Origin: Closterium sp. Naga37s-1
Lineage: Eukaryota; Streptophyta; Zygnematophyceae; Desmidiales; Closteriaceae
Assembly (NCBI GenBank): GCA_947471745.1
Contig: CANJKZ010000918.1
Coordinates: 1 to 64,000 of the forward strand
Direction of reading: 5' to 3'
Length of the DNA: 64,000 nt
Shown here: one piece after another, positions 21,718 to 33,700 of the stretch
How the letters are laid out: each line of letters begins with the position of its first letter
Position numbering within the stretch: the stretch's first letter is position 1
Notes under the pieces: model-generated
What the model was told of the DNA's origin: nothing
What the model saw: only the letters and a program-made list of their open reading frames with translations
The model's database searches: none
Program-made: the position numbers and the translations under genes

Positions 21718-24700
21718 CTATTCCCCTCTAGCCTCCATAGTGCTAACTGCCCCCAAAGCTGCTTTCAACTCTCCAAACTCCCCAACATCAGAAAAATGGT
21801 CTCCCTGCGGACAAACAAGAGAAAGGAAGGAGCTTTCAGATACGCATACGTGCTTGGAAGTTGGAGAATGAACAACATTTGAGGTGCCTTATTTATGAAC
21901 TCCACAAATGCCTAGTAAGTCTTTCCAGCCCTTTCAAGCGAAAGAAATCGGACATACAATCACAATAGATTGTACCAGATTGTAGTAACAACACCTTCCC
22001 TTTCCATGTTACCTGCTTCAAGATGTTGCCTAGAAGCATGCGCACCGATGCCAACCTCCTTTTGCCAGCACCACTCACTCTCACTCCCTCCCCTTCTCTC
22101 TCCTCCACTCCTTCCCTCTTTACTTCCTCCACCCCCTCTTCCCCAGCCACCCCTCGCACCACTGCCACCGTCCACCTCAGCGCCGCCCGTGTCAGCTGGC
22201 GGAACGCGTCTGGCTCGCCGTGCTGCCAGCTGGCAGACTGCAGAGAGCGCACGTGGCGCAGGAAGGCCTCCGCTGCCACGTCAGCATCGCCCACGGCTTC
22301 CAGGAAGGTTCCTTGCAGGCGGTAAATCTCCGGCACTCCTGCTCCTGACGCCACCGCCTGTTGATGTTTGTTTAGGTTTAGGGGGATGACAAGTGGAATG
22401 GTGGGGGGTTGAGGGGATGTGGTGGTTACGGGATATGTCTATCAAGCAGTAAATCTCCGGCACCCCTGCTCCTGACGCTACCGCCTGTTGGTGTTTGTTT
22501 AGGTTTGAGGGGGATGACAAGTGGAATGGTGGGGGGTTGAGGGGATGTGGTGGTTACGGGATATGTCTATCAAGCAGTAAATCTCCGGCACCCCTGCTCC
22601 TGACGCTACCGCCTGTTGGTGTTTGTTTAGGTTTGAGGGGGATGACAAGTGGAATGGTGGGGGGTTGAGGGGATGTGGTGGTTACGGGATATGTCTATCA
22701 AGCAGTAAATCTCCGGCACCCCTGCTCCTGACGCTACCGCCTGTTGGTGTTTGTTTAGGTTTGAGGGGGTTGACAAGTAAGGCAGTGGGGGTCGAGCAGA
22801 GGTGGTGGCTGAAGGATATGCACATAGTATGTCAAGCATACGGCAGCAAAGGCAGCAGCAGAGGCAGGAAGCAAGCATAAACCGAGGACGGCATCCCACC
22901 TTTCCCAGAAGCTTTATGAGCTCGGTTTCAAGCCTGGCGGCCTCCCTTTCGTTCATGGGACCACCACTCCCTGCTTGCGTCCCTCCATCCTCCTTATAAG
23001 CACCATTCGTTTCTGGCACACCATTCCCCTCTCCTCCACCCTCTCCTCCACCCTCCCCGCCCACCGCCTCCTCTCCCCCTGCCATCTTGCCCAGATCCAA
23101 CGGCTGTAAACTCATCATCAAATCATCAATCTCACCACCATCCCCATCTCTCCCCTCCAACCCCTCCCCACCACCCTCACCTCCACCCTCCTCTCCCCTT
23201 CTTCCTCCCTCGCCATCACCGGTCTTCTCCTCCTCCTCCCCTTTCCCGCCTCTCCTATTCCTCTCCACCACCCCTATCAGCCCCTCTAGCACGGTTGTGT
23301 CGACCCGCTTGCCTTGAGTGAGCTCCACCACTCGTGATGCTGCTCTCACCGCCTTTGGGGGGCGGGGGAGTGAGAGAGGGGAAAGTGGGGGGTGGGGGAG
23401 GGTGGGTTGAAGCAACACCCGTGTCGACCCGCTTTCCCTGAGTCAACTCGAGCAATCGTGATGCTGCCCTCAACACCTTCGGGGGGAGAGAGAGTGGGGA
23501 GAGGAAGGCGAGGGGGAAGAGTGGGGGAAGGTGGAGGGGGGTTTAGGGCAGGGGAAGGGATGAAGAGAGTAGGGGGAGATATAGGGAAGTAAGCAGCACC
23601 CGTGTCAACTCGCTTGCAATGGGTGAGCTCGAGCACTCATGATGCTGCTCTAACAGCCTTTGGGGGGAGAGAGAGAGAGGAGGGAGAGGAATGGGTGGGG
23701 GGAGAATGGGGGAGGTGGCATGGGGTTGGGTTGGGGGCAGGTTAGAGCAGGGAGAGAGAGGAAGTAGGCGCTGTGGGGTGGGGCGAGGGTAGGGGGGGGA
23801 GGGAGAGAGAGGACCAGGGGCAAGGGTGATAAAGGGATGCGGAGAGCAGAGAGAGAGGAAGAGGCAACTGAGAGTACTTGTTTGAGAGGAGAGGAAGAAG
23901 AAGAAGCTATAGTTCCACGTACAGGGGAGGCGGGGAGAGAGGAGAGGACGGGGATATAAACCATTTACAGTTTCTTGAAGTATTATATACCCAATACTAA
24001 AAGATTCCAATTTGAATTTCAAGAGTCCCAATGCTATAACACGTCCCAGATGGCACCCTACCTGGTGGCACCCTGCCCCACCTGCCGGCACCGCATCACA
24101 CCTGCTGGCAACCCACCGCACCTGCTGGTAGCTCTTCACATCCAGAGCCACCTTCGCAAAGTTTTCCCACAGGTGCCAGTCCTCTCCCCTGTGGAAAGGA
24201 GAGTGGGAGGCGGGGGAGGGGGACGGGGGTGAAGCTGTGTGAAGGGGTTGGAGTGATGGGGCGGAGTGGTGGGGCGGAACGATGGGGAGGAGCGATGGGG
24301 AGGAGCGATGGGGAGGAGCAATGGGGAAGCAGGAGTGATGAGGAGTGGATCACAGTAGTTCTCCTGCAAGAGCACACACCTCAACTCCTCGTATCCCATT
24401 GCACTCCCTCATACCACATCGCACTCACTTGTGCTTAAGTGCCTCCTGTAGCGTCTTAAACGCCTCTTGCATTCGGTTGCGCTGTAAGTTGCTGCCATGC
24501 CAAGGGGGTTTCAAGGTGTGAATGTTTAAATGGTATCTAAGTTGTGGAGGACAGGCAGGAAGAAAGACAAGAAGGTAAGTTGCTTCCATGGCAGCCAAGG
24601 TGTGAACGGAAAATGATATGTCTGGTCATGAGTAAGAGAAAGAGCACGAGCTATGCTAGCATTGATGTGTTGTGCGATGCGAGCATGAGCTAGCATGGCA

Positions 24701-27700
24701 AGACATCAATGCCGAGCATCGCATGCCATGATAATCTCAGTCAAGTTGTGCAAAGCCAAGTTGTGCAAAGCCAAGTTGTGCAAAGCCAAGTTGTGCAAAG
24801 CCAAGTTGTGCAAAGCCAAGTTGTGCAAAGCCAAGTTGTGCAAAGCCAAGTTGTGCAAAGCCAAGTTGTGCAAAGCCAAGTTGTGCAAAGCCAAGTTGTG
24901 CAAAGCCAAGTTGTGCAAAGCCAAGTTGTGCAAAGCCAAGTTGTGCAAAGCCAAGTTGTGCAAAGCCAAGTTGTGCAAAGCCAAGTTGTGCAAAGCCAAG
25001 TTGTGCAAAGCCAAGTTGTGCAAAGCCAAGTTGTGCAAAGCCAAGTTGTGCAAAGCCAAGTTGTGCAAAGCCAAGTTGTGCAAAGCCAAGTTGTGCAAAG
25101 CCAAGTTGTGCAAAGCCAAGTTGTGCAAAGCCAAGTTGTGCAAAGCCAAGTTGTGCAAAGCCAAGTTGTGCAAAGCCAAGCTGTGCAAAGCCAAGCTGTG
25201 CAAAGCCAAGCTGTGCAAAGCCAAGCTGTGCAAAGCCAAGCATGAGCGTGCAAGCATGAGCGTGCAAGCATGAGCGTGCAAGCATGAGCGTGCAAGCATG
25301 AGCGTGCAAGCATGAGCGTGCAAGCATGAGCGTGCAAGCATGAGCGTGCAAGCATGAGCGTGCAAGCATGAGCGTGCAAGCATGAGCGTGCAAGCATGAG
25401 CGTGCAAGCATGAGCGTGCAAGCATGAGCGTGCAAGCATGAGCGTGCAAGCATGAGCGTGCAAGCATGAGCGTGCAAGCATGAGCGTGCAAGCATGAGCG
25501 TGCAAGCATGAGCGTGCAAGCATGAGCGTGCAAGCATGAGCGTGCAAGCATGAGCGTGCAAGCATGAGCGTGCAAGCATGAGCGTGCAAGCATGAGCGTG
25601 CAAGCATGAGCGTGCAAGCATGAGCGTGCAAGCATGAGCGTGCAAGCATGAGCGTGCAAGCATGAGCGTGCAAGCATGAGCGTGCAAGCATGAGCGTGCA
25701 AGCATGAGCGTGCAAGCATGAGCGTGCAAGCATGAGCGTGCAAGCATGAGCGTGCAAGCATGAGCGTGCAAGCATGAGCGTGCAAGCATGAGCGTGCAAG
25801 CATGAGCGTGCAAGCATGAGCGTGCAAGCATGACCGTGCAAGCATGACCGTGCAAGCATGACCGTGCAAGCATGACCGTGCAAGCATGACCGTGCATGCA
25901 TGACCGTGCATGCATGACCGTGCATGCATGACCGTGCAATGCATGACCGTGCATGCATGACCGTGCATGCATGACCGTGCATGCATGACCGTGCATGCAT
26001 GAGCGTGCAAGCATGAGCGTGCAAGCATGAGCGTGCAAGCATGAGCGTGCAAGCATGAGCGTGCAAGCATGAGCGTGCAAGCATGAGCGTGCAAGCATGA
26101 GCGTGCAAGCATGAGCGTGCAAGCATGAGCGTGCAAGCAGGAGCGTGCAAGCAGGAGCGTGCAAGCAGGAGCGTGCAAGCAGGAGCGTGCAAGCATGAGC
26201 GTGCAAGCATGAGCGTGCAAGCATGAGCGTGCAAGCATGAGCGTGCAAGCATGAGCGTGCAAGCATGAGCGTGCAAGCATGAGCGTGCAAGCATGAGCGT
26301 GCAAGCATGAGCGTGCAAGCATGAGCGTGCAAGCATGAGCGTGCAAGCATGAGCGTGCAAGCATGACCGTGCATGCATGACCGTGCATGCATGACCGTGC
26401 ATGCATGACCGTGCATGCATGAGCGTGCATGCATGAGCGTGCATGCATGAGCGTGCATGCATGAGCGTGCAATGCATGAGCGTGCAAGCATGAGCGTGCA
26501 AGCATGAGCGTGCAAGCATGAGCGTGCAAGCATGAGCGTGCAAGCATGAGCGTGCAAGCATGAGCGTGCAAGCATGAGCGTGCAAGCATGAGCGTGCAAG
26601 CATGAGCGTGCAAGCATGAGCGTGCAAGCATGAGCGTGCAAGCATGAGCGTGCAAGCATGAGCGTGCAAGCATGAGCGTGCAAGCATGAGCGTGCAAGCA
26701 TGAGCGTGCAAGCATGAGCGTGCAAGCATGAGCGTGCAAGCATGAGCGTGCAAGCATGAGCGTGCAAGCATGAGCGTGCAAGCATGACCGTGCAAGCATG
26801 ACCGTGCAAGCATGACCGTGCAAGCATGACCGTGCAAGCATGAGCGTGCAAGCATGAGCGTGCAAGCATGACCGTGCATGCATGACCGTGCATGCATGAG
26901 CGTGCATGCATGAGCGTGCATGCATGAGCGTGCATGCATGAGCGTGCATGCATGAGCGTGCATGCATGAGCGTGCATGCATGACCGTGCATGCATGAGCG
27001 TGCATGCATGAGCGTGCATGCATGAGCGTGCATGCATGAGCGTGCATGCATGAGCGTGCATGCATGAGCGTGCATGCATGAGCGTGCATGCATGAGCGTG
27101 CATGCATGACCGTGCATGCATGACCGTGCATGCATGACCGTGCATGCATGACCGTGCATGCATGACCGTGCATGCATGACCGTGCAAGCATGAGCGTGCA
27201 TGCATGAGCGTGCATGCATGACCGTGCATGCATGAGCGTGCATGCATGACCGTGCATGCATGACCGTGCATGCATGACCGTGCATGCATGAGCGTGCATG
27301 CATGAGCGTGCAAGCATGAGCGTGCATGCATGACCGTGCATGCATGACCGTCCAAGCATGACCGTGCAAGCATGACCGTGCATGCATGAGCGTGCATGCA
27401 TGAGCGTGCATGCATGAGCGTGCATGCATGAGCGTGCATGCATGAGCGTGCATGCATGAGCGTGCATGCATGAGCGTGCATGCATGAGCGTGCATGCATG
27501 AGCGTGCATGCATGAGCGTGCATGCATGAGCGTGCATGCATGAGCGTGCATGCATGAGCGTGCATGCATGAGCGTGCATGCATGAGCGTGCATGCATGAG
27601 CGTGCATGCATGACCGTGCATGCATGACCGTGCATGCATGACCGTGCAAGCATGACCGTGCAAGCATGACCGTGCAAGCATGACCGTGCATGCATGAGCG

Positions 27701-30700
27701 TGCATGCATGACCGTGCATGCATGACCGTGCATGCATGACCGTGCATGCATGACCGTGCATGCATGAGCGTGCATGCATGAGCGTGCATGCATGAGCGTG
27801 CATGCATGACCGTGCATGCATGAGCGTGCATGCATGACCGTGCATGCATGACCGTGCATGCATGACCGTGCATGCATGACCGTGCATGCATGACCGTGCA
27901 TGCATGACCGTGCATGCATGAGCGTGCATGCATGAGCGTGCATGCATGAGCGTGCATGCATGAGCGTGCATGCATGAGCGTGCATGCATGAGCGTGCAAG
28001 CATGAGCGTGCAAGCATGAGCGTGCAAGCATGAGCGTGCAAGCATGAGCGTGCAAGCATGAGCGTGCAAGCATGAGCGTGCAAGCATGAGCGTGCAAGCA
28101 TGAGCGTGCAAGCATGAGCGTGCAAGCATGAGCGTGCAAGCATGAGCGTGCAAGCATGAGCGTGCAAGCATGAGCGTGCAAGCATGAGCGTGCAAGCATG
28201 AGCGTGCAAGCATGACCGTGCAAGCATGACCGTGCAAGCATGACCGTGCAAGCATGACCGTGCATGCATGACCGTGCATGCATGACCGTGCATGCATGAC
28301 CGTGCATGCATGACCGTGCATGCATGACCGTGCATGCATGACCGTGCATGCATGAGCGTGCATGCATGAGCGTGCATGCATGAGCGTGCATGCATGAGCG
28401 TGCATGCATGAGCGTGCATGCATGAGCGTGCATGCATGAGCGTGCATGCATGACCGTGCATGCATGACCGTGCATGCATGAGCGTGCATGCATGAGCGTG
28501 CATGCATGACCGTGCATGCATGACTGTCCAAGCATGAGCGTGCAAGCATGACCGTGCAAGCATGACCGTGCATGCATGACCGTGCATGCATGACCGTGCA
28601 TGCATGAGCGTGCATGCATGAGCGTGCATGCATGAGCGTGCATGCATGAGCGTGCATGCATGAGCGTGCATGCATGAGCGTGCATGCATGAGCGTGCATG
28701 CATGAGCGTGCATGCATGAGCGTGCATGCATGAGCGTGCATGCATGAGCGTGCATGCATGAGCGTGCATGCATGAGCGTGCATGCATGAGCGTGCAAGCA
28801 TGAGCGTGCAAGCATGACCGTGCAAGCATGACCGTGCAAGCATGACCGTGCAAGCATGACCGTGCAAGCATGACCGTGCAAGCATGACCGTGCAAGCATG
28901 ACCGTGCATGCATGACCGTGCATGCATGACCGTGCATGCATGACCGTGCAAGCATGACCGTGCAAGCATGACCGTGCATGCATGACCGTGCATGCATGAC
29001 CGTGCATGCATGAGCGTGCATGCATGAGCGTGCATGCATGAGCGTGCATGCATGAGCGTGCATGCATGAGCGTGCATGCATGAGCGTGCAAGCATGAGCG
29101 TGCAAGCATGAGCGTGCAAGCATGAGCGTGCAAGCATGAGCGTGCAAGCATGAGCGTGCAAGCATGAGCGTGCAAGCATGAGCGTGCAAGCATGAGCGTG
29201 CAAGCATGAGCGTGCAAGCATGAGCGTGCAAGCATGACCGTGCAAGCATGACCGTGCAAGCATGACCGTGCAAGCATGACCGTGCAAGCATGACCGTGCA
29301 AGCATGACCGTGCATGCATGACCGTGCAAGCATGACCGTGCATGCATGACCGTGCATGCATGACCGTGCATGCATGAGCGTGCATGCATGAGCGTGCATG
29401 CATGAGCGTGCATGCATGAGCGTGCATGCATGAGCGTGCATGCATGAGCGTGCATGCATGAGCGTGCATGCATGAGCGTGCATGCATTAGCGTGCATGCA
29501 TGAGCGTGCATGCATGAGCGTGCATGCATGACCGTGCAAGCATGAGCGTGCATGCATGAGCGTGCATGCATGAGCGTGCATGCATGAGCGTGCATGCATG
29601 ACCGTGCATGCATGAGCGTGCATGCATGACCGTGCATGCATGAGCGTGCATGCATGAGCGTGCATGCATGACCGTGCATGCATGACCGTGCATGCATGAC
29701 CGTGCATGCATGAGCGTGCATGCATGACCGTGCAAGCATGAGCGTGCATGCATGAGCGTGCATGCATGACCGTGCAAGCATGAGCGTGCATGCATGAGCG
29801 TGCATGCATGACCGTGCAAGCATGACCGTGCATGCATGAGCGTGCATGCATGAGCGTGCATGCATGACCGTGCAAGCATGAGCGTGCATGCATGAGCGTG
29901 CATGCATGACCGTCCAAGCATGACCGTGCATGCATGAGCGTGCATGCATGACCGTGCAAGCATGACCGTGCATGCATGACCGTGCAAGCATGAGCGTGCA
30001 TGCATTAGCGTGCATGCATGAGCGTGCATGCATGAGCGTGCATGCATTAGTGTGCATGCATGAGCGTGCATGCATGAGCGTGCATGCATTAGCGTGCATG
30101 CATTAGCGTGCATGCATGAGCGTGCATGCATGAGCGTGCATGCATGAGCGTGCATGCATGAGCGAGCATGCATGAGCGTGCATGCATGACCGTGCAAGCA
30201 TGACCGTGCAAGCATGACCGTGCAAGCATGACCGTGCAAGCATGACCGTGCAAGCATGACCGTGCAAGCATGACCGTGCATGCATGACCGTGCATGCATG
30301 ACCGTGCATGCATGACCGTGCAAGCATGACCGTGCATGCATGACCGTGCATGCATGAGCGTGCATGCATGACCGTGCATGCATGACCGTGCATGCATGAG
30401 CGTGCATGCATGAGCGTGCATGCATGAGCGTGCATGCATGAGCGTGCATGCATGACCGTGCAAGCATGAGCGTGCATGCATGAGCGTGCATGCATGAGCG
30501 TGCATGCATGAGCGTGCATGCATGAGCGTGCATGCATGACCGTGCATGCATGAGCGTGCATGCATGACCGTGCATGCATGAGCGTGCATGCATGAGCGTG
30601 CATGCATGACCGTGCATGCATGACCGTGCATGCATGACCGTGCATGCATGAGCGTGCATGCATGACCGTGCAAGCATGAGCGTGCATGCATGAGCGTGCA

Positions 30701-33700
30701 TGCATGACCGTGCAAGCATGAGCGTGCATGCATGAGCGTGCATGCATGACCGTGCAAGCATGACCGTGCATGCATGAGCGTGCATGCATGAGCGTGCATG
30801 CATGACCGTGCAAGCATGAGCGTGCATGCATGAGCGTGCATGCATGACCGTCCAAGCATGACCGTGCATGCATGAGCGTGCATGCATGACCGTGCAAGCA
30901 TGACCGTGCATGCATGACCGTGCAAGCATGAGCGTGCATGCATTAGCGTGCATGCATGAGCGTGCATGCATGAGCGTGCATGCATTAGTGTGCATGCATG
31001 TGCGTGCATGCATGAGCGTGCATGCATGAGCGTGCATGCATTAGTGTGCATGCATTAGCGTGCATGCATGAGCGTGCATGCATGAGCGTGCATGCATGAG
31101 CGTGCATGCATGAGCGTGCATGCATGAGGGTGCATGCATGAGCGTGCATGCATGAGCGTGCATGCCTTAGTGTACATGCATTAGCGTGCATGCATGAGCG
31201 TGCATGCATGAGCGTGCATACATGAGCGTGCATGCATGAGCGTGCATGCATGAGCGTGCATGCATTAGCGTGCATGCATGAGCGTGCATGCATGAGCGTG
31301 CATGCATGAGCGTGCATGCATGAGCGTGCGTGCATGAGCGTGCATGCATGAGCGTGCATGCATGAGCGTGCATGCATGAGCGTGCATGCATGAGCGTGCA
31401 TGCATTAGCGTGCATGCATGAGCGTGCATGCATGAGCGTGCATGCATGAGCGTGCATGCATGAGCGTGCATGCATGAGCGTGCATGCATGAGCGTGCATG
31501 CATGAGCGTGCATGCATGAGCGTGCATGCATTAGTGTGCATGCATTAGCGTGCATGCATGAGCGTGCATGCATTGCTGACCATTGCTGTGCAAGCATGAC
31601 CTGACCTGAGCACTCGCAGCATAGACTAGGCACTCACAGCACCGCCAGGTTGTTCCACGCCTCCCCGTTGTCGGGGTCGATCTGCACTGAACGTGTGAGC
31701 GCATACAGCGCCTTGTCCCCATCACACGCCTGCAACCAGCACATGAATGGGAGTCGGGAGACATGTGGCAAGCAGGCAGGGGTCAAACGGATGAACGCAG
31801 GTGGGCTGAACAAACATGTGTGTGGGATCCGCACTGCAGCCCACCTGTTGGCCTATCACGACTTAGAGACTGAAGTTATGACATAACCTGTTAGTACAGT
31901 CGATACGTCTCTCACCCACTGCTACTAAGTGAACGCACTCCATAGCTAGGTTGTAATCCAGAAAGAGCCAACCAAGAGATGACTTTTGAGTCGACTCAAA
32001 ATTCGTCTCAACGCACTCCATAGCTAGGTTGTAATCCAGAAAGAGCCAACCAAGAGATGACTTTTGAGTCGACTCAAAAGTCGTCTCAACGCACTCCATA
32101 GCTAGGTTGTAATTTAGAAAGAGCCAACCAAGAGATGACTTTTGAGTCGACTCAAAAGTCGTCTCAACGCAGTCCATAGCTAGGTTGTAATCCAGAAAGA
32201 GCCAACCAAGACAATTTTTGAGGTGCCTCAAAACTCGCCTTGATTCTTTAGGCGCCTCAAAAATCTCAATATCTAAGTCATACTCCAGAAAGAACCAACC
32301 AGAGGGACGCAAAGGCCTGACAACCAGAGCAGTTCCCATTTTGCCAGCACCGGCCATACCTGTACAGCTTGCTCTCCCTCTTTCTGCATCGCGCTGCACC
32401 GCACTACGCCTACCTGAATAGCAGAGTAGCCCAAGGAGAACCAGGCAGATGCATGCAGCGGGCTGATTGCCAGCGCAGCCTCCCAGTGAGCCATGGCTGC
32501 CTTGAAATCCTTGCTGTTCATTGCCATGCGTGCTAGTGCTCTCTGTGGTAAGAGAAGTGAAGAGGGATGGAGAGAGGTAACAAGGGATGGAGAGGGTTGA
32601 AGCGCAGCCTCTCTTATGCAGCCTCCCAGTGAGCCATGGCTGCTTTGAAGTCCCTGTTGTTCATTGCCATGTGCGCTAGTGCTCGCTGTGATGGGGAGCG
32701 GGAGCAGAGTAGAGGGAAAGGGGGAATGAGGCCACGTCTCACTAAGAGAACTCTCCAACTCCCACACCTTCCCACGTCTTTCCCGGTTCACATGCAAAGC
32801 AGCCATTCCTGGTTTTGTTTTGAGAATAGTGAGTTGTGAGTCGACTCAAAACGCAGCCATTACTGGTTTTGTTTTGAGAATAATAAAAAAAAAACCCTGG
32901 AACGCCTTCCGAGCCTTCTTTCTCATCGCACTCCTCCTCAGCCAAATCTCAGAATCACGTTTGAGGATTCTCAAAAGCCCACCCCTCCGGCCACTGTACT
33001 GTCACCATACCACCATTACGTCCGTTTATAACACCTTACGTACTATGCCGCACCGCACTGTACTGCAATGCACCACACTCCACCACCGCTCTCCATACCT
33101 GTGCGCGTGCATATCTGTGTCGGGAAAACTCCCAGGCCTTCTCATAGCACTCTTTCTTCTCCGTCAGATCCCCCAGGCAGCACCACAGGCGTGGATCCTC
33201 CTTCTGCTCCTTCAACCTCGCCGTCACCAGCGCTGCTGCTGCTGCCCGTTTTCCCAAAAGGCTGAGATGGGGGAGGAGGGGGGGAGTGGAGGAGGGGGGG
33301 AAGGGGAGGATGGGGGGAAAGAAGGACAGATCCCAGGCAGCACCACAGGCGCGGATCCTCCTTCTGCTCCTTCAACCTCGCCGTCACCAGCGCTGCTGCT
33401 GCTGCTCTTTTGCCCAGCAGGCTGGGATGGGATAATGGGAGGAGTGGAGGGGGATGGGATGGGGTTGAAAAACTATGTTTCAGCCTTGCCGTCACCAGCG
33501 CCACTGCTGCTGCCCTCTTCCCCATAAGACTGAAATGGGGGCGGGAAGAAGGGGGTGCTTGTGCGTTGAAGAAGGGGGTGCTTGTGCGTTGAGTCGCCTC
33601 TACTACTACAACAGATGGCCACAGAGGCTCACTCTTTCCTCTCGAACAGGCTTTTGAGAATTCTCAAAAGCCAGAAGGGGGTGCTTGTGCGTTGAGTCGC

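Noticed and set aside
24429-24481. TTC27 exon 12 starting at 24481 (acceptor TTACAG)
   Set aside because: It has a good acceptor but leaves the phase wrong after exon 11. The acceptor 10 bp upstream (exon start 24491) restores the frame and gives NNLAVLNLQRNRMQEAF, which fits the family.
24706-31051. Giant minus-strand open frames (up to 1797 codons) across the minisatellite, rich in Cys and His
   Set aside because: All three minus frames are open because the 14-bp unit has no stop on that strand. The composition is a direct product of the repeat, and the region lies between good splice sites of TTC27.
31863-32399. Minus-strand ORF of 178 codons with GWLFLDYNLAMECVET repeats as a separate gene
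   Set aside because: It is formed by the 78-bp intronic repeat within TTC27 intron 10 and has no independent support.
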